Source: an uncultured Alteromonas sp. (GTDB lineage Bacteria; Pseudomonadota; Gammaproteobacteria; Enterobacterales; Alteromonadaceae). From it: a stretch of DNA of 32,797 nt. The position numbers and the translations under genes are program-made. Where the stretch lies: contig NZ_CAJXQY010000041.1 of NCBI RefSeq assembly GCF_913058315.1, positions 1 to 32,797 of the forward strand, in the 5' to 3' direction. Below the pieces are notes generated by a model. That model had not been told where the DNA came from. It was given only the letters and a program-made list of their open reading frames with translations, and ran no database searches. Position 1 is the first letter of the stretch, and the number at the start of each line of letters is the position of its first letter. This document shows, piece by piece, positions 1-7,619 of the stretch.

Positions 1-102
1 ATTTAGTAAACCAGCGCTGCGATAGCATAGCAGTGGTAAACGTTAAACTAATAAGTGTTCCGACACGTAAATGTAGATCCCCGAACAAAGTGAGTAACAA
101 CT

Positions 103-1116
103 ATGCGAGCAATAATTACTGCCGAACCCGATAAAGGTCTCGATGGCCTGAAAGTAACCGATATCGCCGAGCCGGCAGCCCCCACAGGCGATCAAATTCT
201 GGTGAGGTTGCAGGGTAGCTCACTGAATTTCCATGATTTAGGCGTTGCAATGGGCACACTAAGCCAGGTCCAGGATCGTATTTTATTGGCTGATGGTGCC
301 GGTATTGTTGAAGCCGTCGGTGAGGATGTTACCGACTTTGTCCCCGGTGACGAGGTTGTGTCATGTTTCTTCCCCGACTGGCAGGCGGGCGGGCCAACAC
401 TCGGTGACTTTAGCCGTACTCCCGGCGATGGGCTGGATGGCTATGCCCGCGACCGCGTTGTAACGCCACAAAGTTGGTTTACCAAAGCACCTAAAGGCTG
501 GACAGCTACCGAATCTTCAACGATCACCACTGCTGGATTAACCGCATGGCGAGCCTTGGTGACCGAAGGTAACATTAAGGCAGGCGATAAGGTATTACTG
601 CTTGGCACCGGTGGCGTTTCTGTTTATGCCTTGCAGTTAGCGAAAGGCATGGGCGCCAGCGTGGCAATCACCTCTTCCAGTAACGATAAACTGACAAAAG
701 CCAAAGCCCTGGGTGCCGACTTTACCGTTAACTATAAAGAAGACGAAAACTGGGGAGAAACCATTGCTCAGTGGTCTGAAGGCGGCGTAGATGTTGTTGT
801 TGAAGTAGGCGGACCGGGAACATTGGCCCAGAGCATTACCGCCTGCCGTGTAGGCGGCAACATTGTGCTTATTGGCGTGCTGACCGGAATGACCGGTGAT
901 ATCCCAACCGCTCACATGATGCTCAAGCAAATTCGTTTACAAGGTATTATCGTTGGCAACCGCCAGCAGCAGCAAGACATGGTAAAAGCCCTGGAACAGC
1001 TGGAAATAAAGCCTGTTATCGATAAAACCTTTGCCTTAGAAGAGCTGGGTGACGCATTCCGCTATGAGTTGTCGGCCGCCCACTTTGGCAAGATTGCCAT
1101 CGATTACACTCGCTAA
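103..1116 (+). CDS. Zinc-independent MDR-family NAD(P)-dependent oxidoreductase
   Basis: A 337-residue cytosolic protein of the medium-chain dehydrogenase/reductase superfamily. The N-terminal GroES-like half contains the segment NFHDLGVAMG and a GDEVV turn. The Rossmann half carries the nucleotide-binding loop LLGTGGVSVYALQLAK near residues 166-181 and a typical late segment (GNIVLIGVLTG). The cysteine cluster that binds structural zinc in classical alcohol dehydrogenases is missing, so it belongs with quinone-oxidoreductase or alcohol-dehydrogenase-like members that work without zinc. The likely reaction is NAD(P)H-dependent reduction of a carbonyl, enone or quinone; the substrate cannot be told. 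The ATG has only a weak ribosome site (GTGAG). It stands alone and converges on the GH2 gene, with a two-hairpin terminator region between them. Confidence 0.9.
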   Translation: MRAIITAEPDKGLDGLKVTDIAEPAAPTGDQILVRLQGSSLNFHDLGVAMGTLSQVQDRILLADGAGIVEAVGEDVTDFVPGDEVVSCFFPDWQAGGPTLGDFSRTPGDGLDGYARDRVVTPQSWFTKAPKGWTATESSTITTAGLTAWRALVTEGNIKAGDKVLLLGTGGVSVYALQLAKGMGASVAITSSSNDKLTKAKALGADFTVNYKEDENWGETIAQWSEGGVDVVVEVGGPGTLAQSITACRVGGNIVLIGVLTGMTGDIPTAHMMLKQIRLQGIIVGNRQQQQDMVKALEQLEIKPVIDKTFALEELGDAFRYELSAAHFGKIAIDYTR

Positions 1117-1141
1117 ACTGTCTGGATATGGTGATGAGCTT

Positions 1142-1200
1142 CACCGCGTAGTGCCCCGCTAAGAGCACTACGCGGTGTTACCGGATAGCCGGTTTATTTT
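1142..1200 (+). terminator. Double hairpin terminator between convergent genes
   Basis: A perfect 13-bp stem (1142-1154 with 1165-1177, arms CACCGCGTAGTGC/GCACTACGCGGTG, 10-nt loop) is followed by a second hairpin (ACCGG-ATAG-CCGGT, 1180-1193) and then TTATTTT. On the plus strand this is a good intrinsic terminator for the MDR gene. The T-tract overlaps the stop codon of the facing GH2 gene. No matching U-tract is seen for the minus strand, although the first stem could still stabilise that mRNA end. Confidence 0.7.
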
Positions 1201-3896
1201 GGCACAACGATTATCGCCGACACGGCTGCCGGACTGCCCTTGGGTGTAAACCGCAACTCTAACCGCCCATCGGTCACTTCAGTTACCAAATCAATCACTT
1301 CTGCGTTATAACCTTTTGTGTCATCGCCAGCAGCCATTCGCACTGCCACCGGTTTCTGTTGATTGCCGGAAACATCGAAATCAAGTGCTCGTGACTGAGC
1401 GACGACCCACAGCTGAACATGATATACACCGTCAGCCACAGACAACCCATAACTAAACTCGCCACTGCGATAAGTTGTTGCCACATTCCGATCCGTTGTA
1501 CCGTGGATATCAGCTGGTTGCGCAGGACGCCCCCACCCGCCGGGCTTATCCAGAATGGCGGCACTGCCACCACTAAAAAAGGCATCTGAGCCGAACTGGG
1601 CCGGAGCGCTGTCTGCCGCCATCAGCGCACCACTGTCGATGAAGTAAGTGTTGACCTGCTGTGGATTTAGATGCCACTCAGAGCTGTCGCTGACTTGGCT
1701 GGTGTCGCCTGTTCCGCGCGCCACGATTTGATTCACTCCCGCAGCGAGCTTAACGTTGGGCCATTGACAGGTATTCATGACACAGCCAGACTGCACGCCC
1801 TGAGACTGGTTATTCACCAGCAATTCAACCTCAGGTAAGTTGCTGTAAACCTTCACCGGCGTTACCTGATAAGCCCGATCGGCATACCGTTTTGAAGTGA
1901 TATGCACCATGGACTGTTCACTCCAGTTAGCCTGATAGAAGTAATAGCTGTCTTTTTTTATATTGCGATCGTAAGTGATCAATCCTTTGGTATTGATATC
2001 AATGGAATCGCCTTCCACTCTGGTGGTGGTGGCAAAATCAAAGCCATTCCAGATCCAGGTTGCCCACAGGTAGGGCTTGGACGCCAGAATCGACCAGTTG
2101 ACTTCATGCACATAACTCATGTATTCCTCGGGCTGATGCCGGCCGGTAGCCGCTACCGGGCCACCCAGTACATCATCGGTATGCAGGGTAGTGGCGCCAC
2201 CGGCGCCGTATTCACTGACCGATAAAGGTTGCTCAGGATAAAGCGCATGCAAAGTATCGAGATGCTTATCGAGATCCTGAGGCTGGCCGTAGTACCAACC
2301 GTAGTAACGATTAAGTCCGGTCGTTTGGGAAAGCCCGGTGGTTTCGGGCACTTTGTCAGCCGGCCAGCGCGTATTGGCTTCACAGCAGTTGGCCAGCACT
2401 GAGTAGCGGTTGGGATCGAGCTTTGCAACCTGGTCATCGAGCAATGTTAAAATAGGCGTTGGATCGGGCTCTGAGTCCGGGGGGCTGCCCAGAAAAGCCG
2501 GTAATACCGCACCAAAGTCCACTTCATTGGCAATTCCCCACACGGCCACAGAGGGATGGTTATAGTTTTGTTTAATCATTTCGGTAAGTTGCAGCTGTGC
2601 GTTATCGATGAGTGCCTGATTGGCTTTCTCGTACTCTTCTGCATAACGCCATACCGATACCAGCGGAATTTCGTCCCACAAAATCAGCCCCAATTCATTA
2701 GCCAGTTCGTGCACAGGCTGACCGTGTGGGTAATGAGCCAGGCGAACGGTGTTTGCGCCCATCTCGGTAAGCAGTTGTATGTCTTCGGCGATATCACTGC
2801 GGCTTACCGCCCAGCCCCGGCCTTCACGATCCTGATGATAAGCGACGCCTTTTAATCTGAGCGGTTTACCATTGAGAATAAACCCTTTGTTGGGATCCAC
2901 TGCAAACGTGCGCAGGCCATATTGCTGACTAACGCTGTCGAGCAGCTTACCCCTGGCATCTGTTAACACAACCTCAAGACGGTACAGATAGGGGTTGTCC
3001 ATACCTTGCCATAGCTTTGGCTCTACTACCTTGAGCGTTAAATGGCGCTCGCTACGGGAATTGGCTTCCAGAGAGAGGGTCTGTTCTGCCTTGGCGGCAA
3101 CCTCGCCGTTATCGTCGGTTAAGCGGGCTACCATAATGATGTCAGCGCCCTGCTCCCCTTGCTGAGAGATCAGCGTTGTCACGGTGATACTGGCGGCTCC
3201 ATCTGATGCCATGGAAGTGGAGGCGTATACACCAGCGCCACCAAAGTCATCCAGAGCAATATGGGTGTTGGCCACCGACACCAGCCGTACCTCACGATAA
3301 AGACCACCGTGCACAAAGAAATCACCGGCGATGGGCAGCGTATCGTATGTGGAGGAGGTGGCGGTTGGTTTACTGTTATCCACCTTCACCACCAGTGTAT
3401 TCGATTTATCCGTGTAGATAGCGTCAGTAGCGTTGAAACGAAAACGGGTAAACCCACCGCGGTGCTCCCCCAGGCGCTGGCCATTTAGCCAAACTTCAGC
3501 AGTGCGACTGGCAGCATCAAACTCCAGCCAGTGCTCTGGTTGCGAAACCCCGGTTGGTATTGAGAAAGTAAGATGGTAGTAACCGGTGCCCATAGTCGTG
3601 TTAAGGGTTTCAGGCGAATGCCGCGAACTGTCATCCGCGTGTTGGTAATACCCCACTCTGTTCCAACTGTGTGGCACTGTTACAGGCTGCCACGTATCTG
3701 GCTGAAAAGTACCATCAAGCAGCCCTTCCGGCGTGGCCTCGCTCAAAGTAAAATGCCAGCCGGTGTTTAGGGGCGTAATCTGGCGAGCTTCAGCAGTGTG
3801 CTCTAAACGCGCGACATCATTTGCCGACTCTGAGCAAGCCACCAGCATCACCACAGTACTAACCAGTAACACTACGCCCAGTGCAGATTTCAACAT
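1194..3896 (-). CDS. GH2-family beta-glycosidase lipoprotein (beta-galactosidase/glucuronidase type)
   Basis: A 900-residue glycoside hydrolase family 2 enzyme. It has a lipoprotein signal with lipobox LVAC and the lipidated Cys at residue 21, so it is probably anchored to a membrane and faces the periplasm or outside. Order: sugar-binding jelly roll (about 40-210, with WLNGQRLGEHRGGF), immunoglobulin-like domain (about 210-335), TIM barrel (about 335-640), a DUF4982-like beta domain (about 660-740) and a malectin-like C-terminus (about 750-900). The acid/base is Glu458 in GIANEVDFG and the nucleophile is Glu562 in SVSEYGAGG. The start has a good ribosome site (AAGGGGAATTT before ATG). It removes terminal beta-linked galactose, glucuronic acid or a similar sugar; the exact sugar cannot be read. 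A uronidase role would fit the nearby uxuA, but a repeat cluster lies between the two genes. Confidence 0.9.
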   Translation of the reverse strand: MLKSALGVVLLVSTVVMLVACSESANDVARLEHTAEARQITPLNTGWHFTLSEATPEGLLDGTFQPDTWQPVTVPHSWNRVGYYQHADDSSRHSPETLNTTMGTGYYHLTFSIPTGVSQPEHWLEFDAASRTAEVWLNGQRLGEHRGGFTRFRFNATDAIYTDKSNTLVVKVDNSKPTATSSTYDTLPIAGDFFVHGGLYREVRLVSVANTHIALDDFGGAGVYASTSMASDGAASITVTTLISQQGEQGADIIMVARLTDDNGEVAAKAEQTLSLEANSRSERHLTLKVVEPKLWQGMDNPYLYRLEVVLTDARGKLLDSVSQQYGLRTFAVDPNKGFILNGKPLRLKGVAYHQDREGRGWAVSRSDIAEDIQLLTEMGANTVRLAHYPHGQPVHELANELGLILWDEIPLVSVWRYAEEYEKANQALIDNAQLQLTEMIKQNYNHPSVAVWGIANEVDFGAVLPAFLGSPPDSEPDPTPILTLLDDQVAKLDPNRYSVLANCCEANTRWPADKVPETTGLSQTTGLNRYYGWYYGQPQDLDKHLDTLHALYPEQPLSVSEYGAGGATTLHTDDVLGGPVAATGRHQPEEYMSYVHEVNWSILASKPYLWATWIWNGFDFATTTRVEGDSIDINTKGLITYDRNIKKDSYYFYQANWSEQSMVHITSKRYADRAYQVTPVKVYSNLPEVELLVNNQSQGVQSGCVMNTCQWPNVKLAAGVNQIVARGTGDTSQVSDSSEWHLNPQQVNTYFIDSGALMAADSAPAQFGSDAFFSGGSAAILDKPGGWGRPAQPADIHGTTDRNVATTYRSGEFSYGLSVADGVYHVQLWVVAQSRALDFDVSGNQQKPVAVRMAAGDDTKGYNAEVIDLVTEVTDGRLELRFTPKGSPAAVSAIIVVPK

Positions 3897-4163
3897 AAAT
3901 TCCCCTTAGCGGCCTGCTTTACCTAACCAACACAACATTTTGGTAAGGCCAATATAATTCATCACACCACCGATTCAACATCATATTTACATTAAATTAA
4001 ACAAAGCCCGCTTTGAACATATAAAATTCAAATAAAACCAACCATTTCATAAGGTTACACTTCATGTGAATTATCGATATCAGCTATCCATTTCATAGAT
4101 ACCCGCAACTATAGAAATGGACACGCGCGGCAGTGGAGGGGGGCAAAACAGAATACGCTTTGC
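3897..4163. promoter_or_regulatory. AT-rich upstream region of the GH2 gene with an imperfect hairpin
   Basis: No gene is visible here. The AT-rich stretch must hold the promoter of the minus-strand GH2 gene. An imperfect inverted repeat (CCATTTCATAG 4088-4098, CTATAGAAATGG 4109-4120, one bulged base, 10-nt gap) is a possible operator or hairpin. A 16-bp segment at 4152-4167 (AATACGCTTTGCTTGG), leading into the repeat cluster, recurs exactly at 26178-26193. Confidence 0.35.
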
Positions 4164-4271
4164 TTGGACAGTCACTTTATTTTCTTGGACAGTCACTGTT
4201 TTTGTTGTGGACAGTCACTTTTGGAACGGAGGCACTATTTTTGTTGTGGACAGTCACTTTTGAAACGGAGG
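4164..4271 (+). repeat. Cluster of four TGGACAGTCAC(TTTT) repeats
   Basis: Four copies of the core TGGACAGTCAC begin at 4165, 4186, 4208 and 4247, all on the plus strand. The last two belong to 34-bp direct repeats, 4199-4232 and 4238-4271, that differ at one base and sit 39 bp apart. Each has the form TTTTTGTTG, then TGGACAGTCACTTTTG, then an ACGGAGG end. The first two copies are shorter. The same core appears in opposite orientation in a second four-copy cluster at 11293-11390 beside the RAYT transposase. I infer that both clusters belong to a RAYT-associated repeat family; a link by enzyme action is not shown here. Confidence 0.85.
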
Positions 4272-4292
4272 TAAAAGATTAGAAATAGTCAG

Positions 4293-4321
4293 GGGCGGCC
4301 TCATTAAAGTGAATGCCGCCC
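4293..4321 (-). terminator. Hairpin downstream of uxuA
   Basis: A 7-bp GC-rich stem (GGGCGGC 4293-4299 with GCCGCCC 4315-4321) with a 15-nt loop lies just after the uxuA stop on the minus strand. There is no uninterrupted U-tract after it, so it may be a weak terminator or an mRNA-stabilising 3' hairpin. Confidence 0.45.
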
Positions 4322-4332
4322 GGCAATCAGTT

Positions 4333-5505
4333 CTAGTTTTGAAGCTGTTGAAGCACGTGGATAGCACCGCGCAATTCGGCCAGCGCTTTCATCCTGCCGC
4401 CATAAGAATAGCCGGGCTTAACGCCTTCCTGACCCATTTCATCTTCCAGCAAATGGCCGTGATCCGGTCGCATGGGAATCGCATCACCGGTTGGCCCTCT
4501 TTGTTGTTCAACCTCAAGCAATGCGCGGATTAGCCCTATCATGTCATTGTCACCGTCGAGATGATCTGACTCGTAAAAGGAGCCGTCGTCTTCGCGCTTC
4601 ACATTACGTAAGTGAACAAAGAATATGTTCGGGCCGAATGCATGCACCATATCCACCAGGTTGTTATCGGCGCGGGCCCCATAAGAGCCAGCGCAAATAG
4701 TTAGGCCATTACTGGGGCTTGGCACTGCGTCCAGCAAAGCTTTGGCATCTTCTGCAGTGGATACTACCCGAGGCAGACCAAACAAAGAAAACGGCGGATC
4801 ATCCGGATGAATGCATAATTTGATACCGTGGGCTTCCGCTGTGGGCATAATATCTTTGAGAAACTGAAATAAATGTTGTCGGTAGCCTTCGGTACCAATT
4901 TCATTAAATTGCTGAATAGCCTGCTTAATGCTTTCTCTGTTGTAAGAGCCCTCGCCCCCCGGCAGACCAGCAATAATGTTCTTTTCCAGCAACGACTGCT
5001 CAGTTTCACTCATGGCCGAAAAGCGCTCTTTCGCTTTCGTCAGTTGTGCCGGCGTGTAGTCATTTTCTGCACCAGGGCGCTCTAAAATCATCACGTCGTA
5101 AGCCACAAAATCCGTCATTTCAAAACGCAGCGCCTGGCTGGCATTGGGCAGTGTGTAACTTAAGTTGGTGCGCGTCCAGTCGACCACAGGCATAAAGTTA
5201 TAACATACCGTATAAATACCATTTTTACCCAGGTTTGCCAGCGACTGTTTATAGTTGCTGATATACCGCTCATAATCCCCGCTCCGAGTTTTGATGTCAT
5301 TGTGCAGCGGTACACTTTCCACCACACTCCATTCAAGACCAGCGTCTTTAATCATCTGATGTCGGGCTTTGATTAGATCTGCCGGCCATACTTCACCGGT
5401 AGGCACTTCATGTAATGCCGTTACAATACCAGACGCCCCCGACTGCCTTATTTTACTTAACGTAATTGAGTCGTCCGGTCCGAACCAGCGCCATGTTTCC
5501 AGCAT
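4333..5505 (-). CDS. uxuA: Mannonate dehydratase UxuA
   Basis: A 390-residue cytosolic enzyme that dehydrates D-mannonate to 2-keto-3-deoxygluconate in hexuronate (glucuronate) catabolism. It aligns by eye along its whole length with E. coli UxuA: METWRW-like start, GIVTALHEVP, VVESVPLH, TVCYNFMPVVDWTRT, NIIAGLPG, IHPDDPP, CAGSYGARADN, FVHLRNVKRED and the C-terminal MRPDHGH. The His, Cys and Asp residues of these motifs are those of the metal-binding TIM-barrel active site. It matches the family length (about 390-400), so it looks intact. The ribosome site is GAGGA about nine bases before ATG. No uxuB, uxaC, kdgK or kdgA lies in the window, so it is an orphan pathway gene, enclosed on its 3' side by the repeat cluster. 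A palindromic site about 150 bp upstream may be its operator. Confidence 0.95.
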   Translation of the reverse strand: MLETWRWFGPDDSITLSKIRQSGASGIVTALHEVPTGEVWPADLIKARHQMIKDAGLEWSVVESVPLHNDIKTRSGDYERYISNYKQSLANLGKNGIYTVCYNFMPVVDWTRTNLSYTLPNASQALRFEMTDFVAYDVMILERPGAENDYTPAQLTKAKERFSAMSETEQSLLEKNIIAGLPGGEGSYNRESIKQAIQQFNEIGTEGYRQHLFQFLKDIMPTAEAHGIKLCIHPDDPPFSLFGLPRVVSTAEDAKALLDAVPSPSNGLTICAGSYGARADNNLVDMVHAFGPNIFFVHLRNVKREDDGSFYESDHLDGDNDMIGLIRALLEVEQQRGPTGDAIPMRPDHGHLLEDEMGQEGVKPGYSYGGRMKALAELRGAIHVLQQLQN

Positions 5506-5642
5506 AAGAAGTGTCCTCAGGAGGAGTTAAAACAGTTAATCGGCTCACAGTTGCTACGCTCTCCACTCACTTTGGAAAGGTGGCCTTACCAATATACAGC
5601 AGTTAATGTTGTTTTCAATGTACAAAAATAAAAACTGTTATT

Positions 5643-5679
5643 CCCGCAGCAAACAGAATGTATTCTGATTCTGTGCGGG
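5643..5679. promoter_or_regulatory. Palindromic operator-like site upstream of uxuA
   Basis: A 14-bp dyad CAGAAT-GT-ATTCTG (5654-5667) is followed directly by a third half-site, ATTCTG (5668-5673). The wider segment can also fold as a hairpin: CCCGC (5643-5647) with GCGGG (5675-5679), and ACAGAAT (5653-5659) with ATTCTGT (5668-5674). It lies in the 420-bp gap between uxuA and the downstream end of the MBL-fold gene, about 150 bp before the uxuA start. A regulator-binding role is inference. I see nothing else definite in 5506-5860. Confidence 0.4.
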
Positions 5680-5862
5680 TGCGCATTAAATCAACGTTTG
5701 ACCACTTCACCAAATATATCTACGGTTAAAGCAACTGGAATCCCACAGTGCCAGCACTCGTCTCTTAACAAAAGCGTAATTGGAATTTTGTAGGGTTGTG
5801 AATGACAAGAGAATGGTCTCTGGGAACTACTTGCAGGGTACCCAGGGGCTTTATCTCCACCT

Positions 5863-5884
5863 TAAATAAAACCGCTGGGCGTTT
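5863..5884 (-). terminator. Possible weak terminator of the MBL-fold gene
   Basis: Read on the minus strand, AAACGC-CCA-GCGGTTT is followed by TATTT: a short stem with one bulge and a T-rich tail, about 40 bp after the stop codon of the MBL-fold gene. The stem is short, so this is a tentative call. Confidence 0.35.
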
Positions 5885-5925
5885 GTTTAGACTTGACTGA
5901 TTTATGATGAAAAAGTGTGAATGGT

Positions 5926-6912
5926 TTAGTTTTTCACAAGCTCGAAACGACTTAAATCATCAGCGATAATGATTTCACCTTTGTAGTATTCAGCTATTTG
6001 ATTCGTGTACATGCTTTCCTGCTTCTCGTTTGAGACGGCTGGAGCCATGTGCGTGATCACTAGCTTTTTGACTTTTGCAACTTTAGCAAGCATCCCGACA
6101 TCTGAAGGTAGCAGGTGATGATGAGACAAATGTTTGCTTATATTACTAAATGCCTCTGGTGGCATATGTGGCGACTCTTGCTTAATCAAGTTTACAATGA
6201 AGTCCACATCCATCATTTCGCTTACCAATAAATCGACATTATCAGCTAGTTTTTCTACTGCCTTGCTAGGGCCGGTGTCACCTGTGTACACCACCGAATA
6301 TTCTGGTAAATCGAATTTGTAGGAAAAAGACTGAAACTTCTGCCATTCACGTGATTTTTCGGGCCAGCTGTAGTGAGAGTTGCGAACTGATGTCAGTTTG
6401 AAACCATCCAAATCGACGACTGCACCATTATGTAACTCAACGACTTTCACATTATTACTGGGATCATTGGGCACTTGCCCGGGCACGCCAAAATGACCTT
6501 TTGCCCCGTAAGCCATGTACTGAAAAATTCCCTCAACGGTTTGTTTAATGCCGGGGGGACCATAAACAGTAAGTTCATTTTCTGCATCGACTTGCCAGCG
6601 AAGGCTAAGCACTGCAGGTAACCCCGAAGTATGATCGAAATGTAAGTGACTAATAAATACAGCCTCAACATCTTCTATGCTAAGTCCTGCTTTACTGAGT
6701 TGACCAGCGGTGCCATCACCGGCATCAACCAGGTAGGTTTTTCCGTTGATTATCAAGGCATTGGATGGCTGAGAATGCCCTGAGTTTGGCACTGGACCGC
6801 CCATTGTGCCTAATGTAATCCATTCGTTTTTTATATTTTTGCTACTGGCTGCAACCTGAAAAGCAATGCTCAGATTCAGTAATAACAACAATAGCAATTT
6901 CGATAAGCTCAT
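5926..6912 (-). CDS. Secreted MBL-fold metallo-hydrolase (RNase Z-like subgroup)
   Basis: A 328-residue metallo-beta-lactamase-fold hydrolase with a hydrophobic N-terminal signal (residues 1-22, leucine-rich then VAAS), so it is probably periplasmic. The metal-binding motif HLHFDH is at residues 89-94. Further candidate ligands are His180 (RNSHYSW), Asp212 (TGDTG) and His288 (ITHMAP), the RNase Z/arylsulfatase-like layout. A His-rich segment, HLSHHHLLP, lies near 261-269. Secreted members hydrolyse small esters or phosphoesters; the substrate is unknown and an RNA role is unlikely for an exported protein. The ribosome site is AAGAGG before ATG. It is divergent from the TonB receptor gene across about 700 bp, and the two may share a job in handling an imported compound. 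Confidence 0.85.
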   Translation of the reverse strand: MSLSKLLLLLLLNLSIAFQVAASSKNIKNEWITLGTMGGPVPNSGHSQPSNALIINGKTYLVDAGDGTAGQLSKAGLSIEDVEAVFISHLHFDHTSGLPAVLSLRWQVDAENELTVYGPPGIKQTVEGIFQYMAYGAKGHFGVPGQVPNDPSNNVKVVELHNGAVVDLDGFKLTSVRNSHYSWPEKSREWQKFQSFSYKFDLPEYSVVYTGDTGPSKAVEKLADNVDLLVSEMMDVDFIVNLIKQESPHMPPEAFSNISKHLSHHHLLPSDVGMLAKVAKVKKLVITHMAPAVSNEKQESMYTNQIAEYYKGEIIIADDLSRFELVKN

Positions 6913-7619
6913 TTCTATACCTCTTAAAAAATGATTAGAACTGTTGCCAGGACAAGCGCTGACGCATAAAAATCAACAATTCTGTAATACATTATTAACT
7001 ATATCGACTAAATTTATATCGAAAAAATTGATTTTACTGATACCTGTCAGCAATTAATTAGATACGTAATAGCTTGGAAATATTCACTTTAGCGGGTAGT
7101 TAAATTGTGCTGTCGGTATGAGTAACCCTATAAAATTGTTCCCAAAAATGTCGAGAAGAAGATTTAAGATAAGTTATAAGCAACTGAATTATTTTAGTTT
7201 TACTCTAACACAGCAACAGTTTTAGCGGTCCGTTGGAGATACAAGATTTTCCTTTCACTCATCGTTACCGGTTACTCAACTCAACGATTTTTCCAAGATT
7301 AAAGTTTAGACCTGCTTTAGCATTTTCTTTCATTTCATAAAAAGGCCTACTGCGCCTTATCCCCTGCAGGCATAAGCCGTGTTTGTTGCACTCAAACCTT
7401 CAAGGATTTAATACTTACAGACCTAGGTATCCATTTTATTGATGCAAAGTATCAGAAAACACCGCGCTTCAGAATTGTTAACCTAATGTATATTTATTGA
7501 AACTCAATGTAAAAAGTCGTAATGAATAAATTTTTGGACATTTAAAGTTTAACTAAAAACCTCTTAAAAACAGAATTTTATATCAAGCGTCGATTTTGAA
7601 TATCAGTAAGGTGACACTC
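6913..7619. other. AT-rich 700-bp gap between divergent MBL-fold and receptor genes
   Basis: No credible protein or RNA gene is visible. The sequence is markedly AT-rich with many short A/T runs, more so than the catabolic operon and katG regions. It must hold the promoters of both divergent genes, but I cannot assign -35/-10 boxes with confidence. The 12-mer ACCTCTTAAAAA occurs at both ends (6919-6930 and 7559-7570), possibly by chance. Confidence 0.5.

Noticed and set aside
4164-4271. CRISPR-like array
   Set aside because: Spacings are irregular (21, 22 and 39 bp), spacers are not unique sequences of fixed length, and no cas gene is present.
5564-5583. ACTCACTTTGGAAAGGTGG as a further copy of the repeat
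   Set aside because: Only about 14 bases agree loosely and the core ACAGTC is broken; too weak to call.
7596-7619. TTG as start of the TonB receptor
   Set aside because: The ATG at 7620 has an AAGGTG ribosome site and leads directly into the signal peptide; the TTG has neither.
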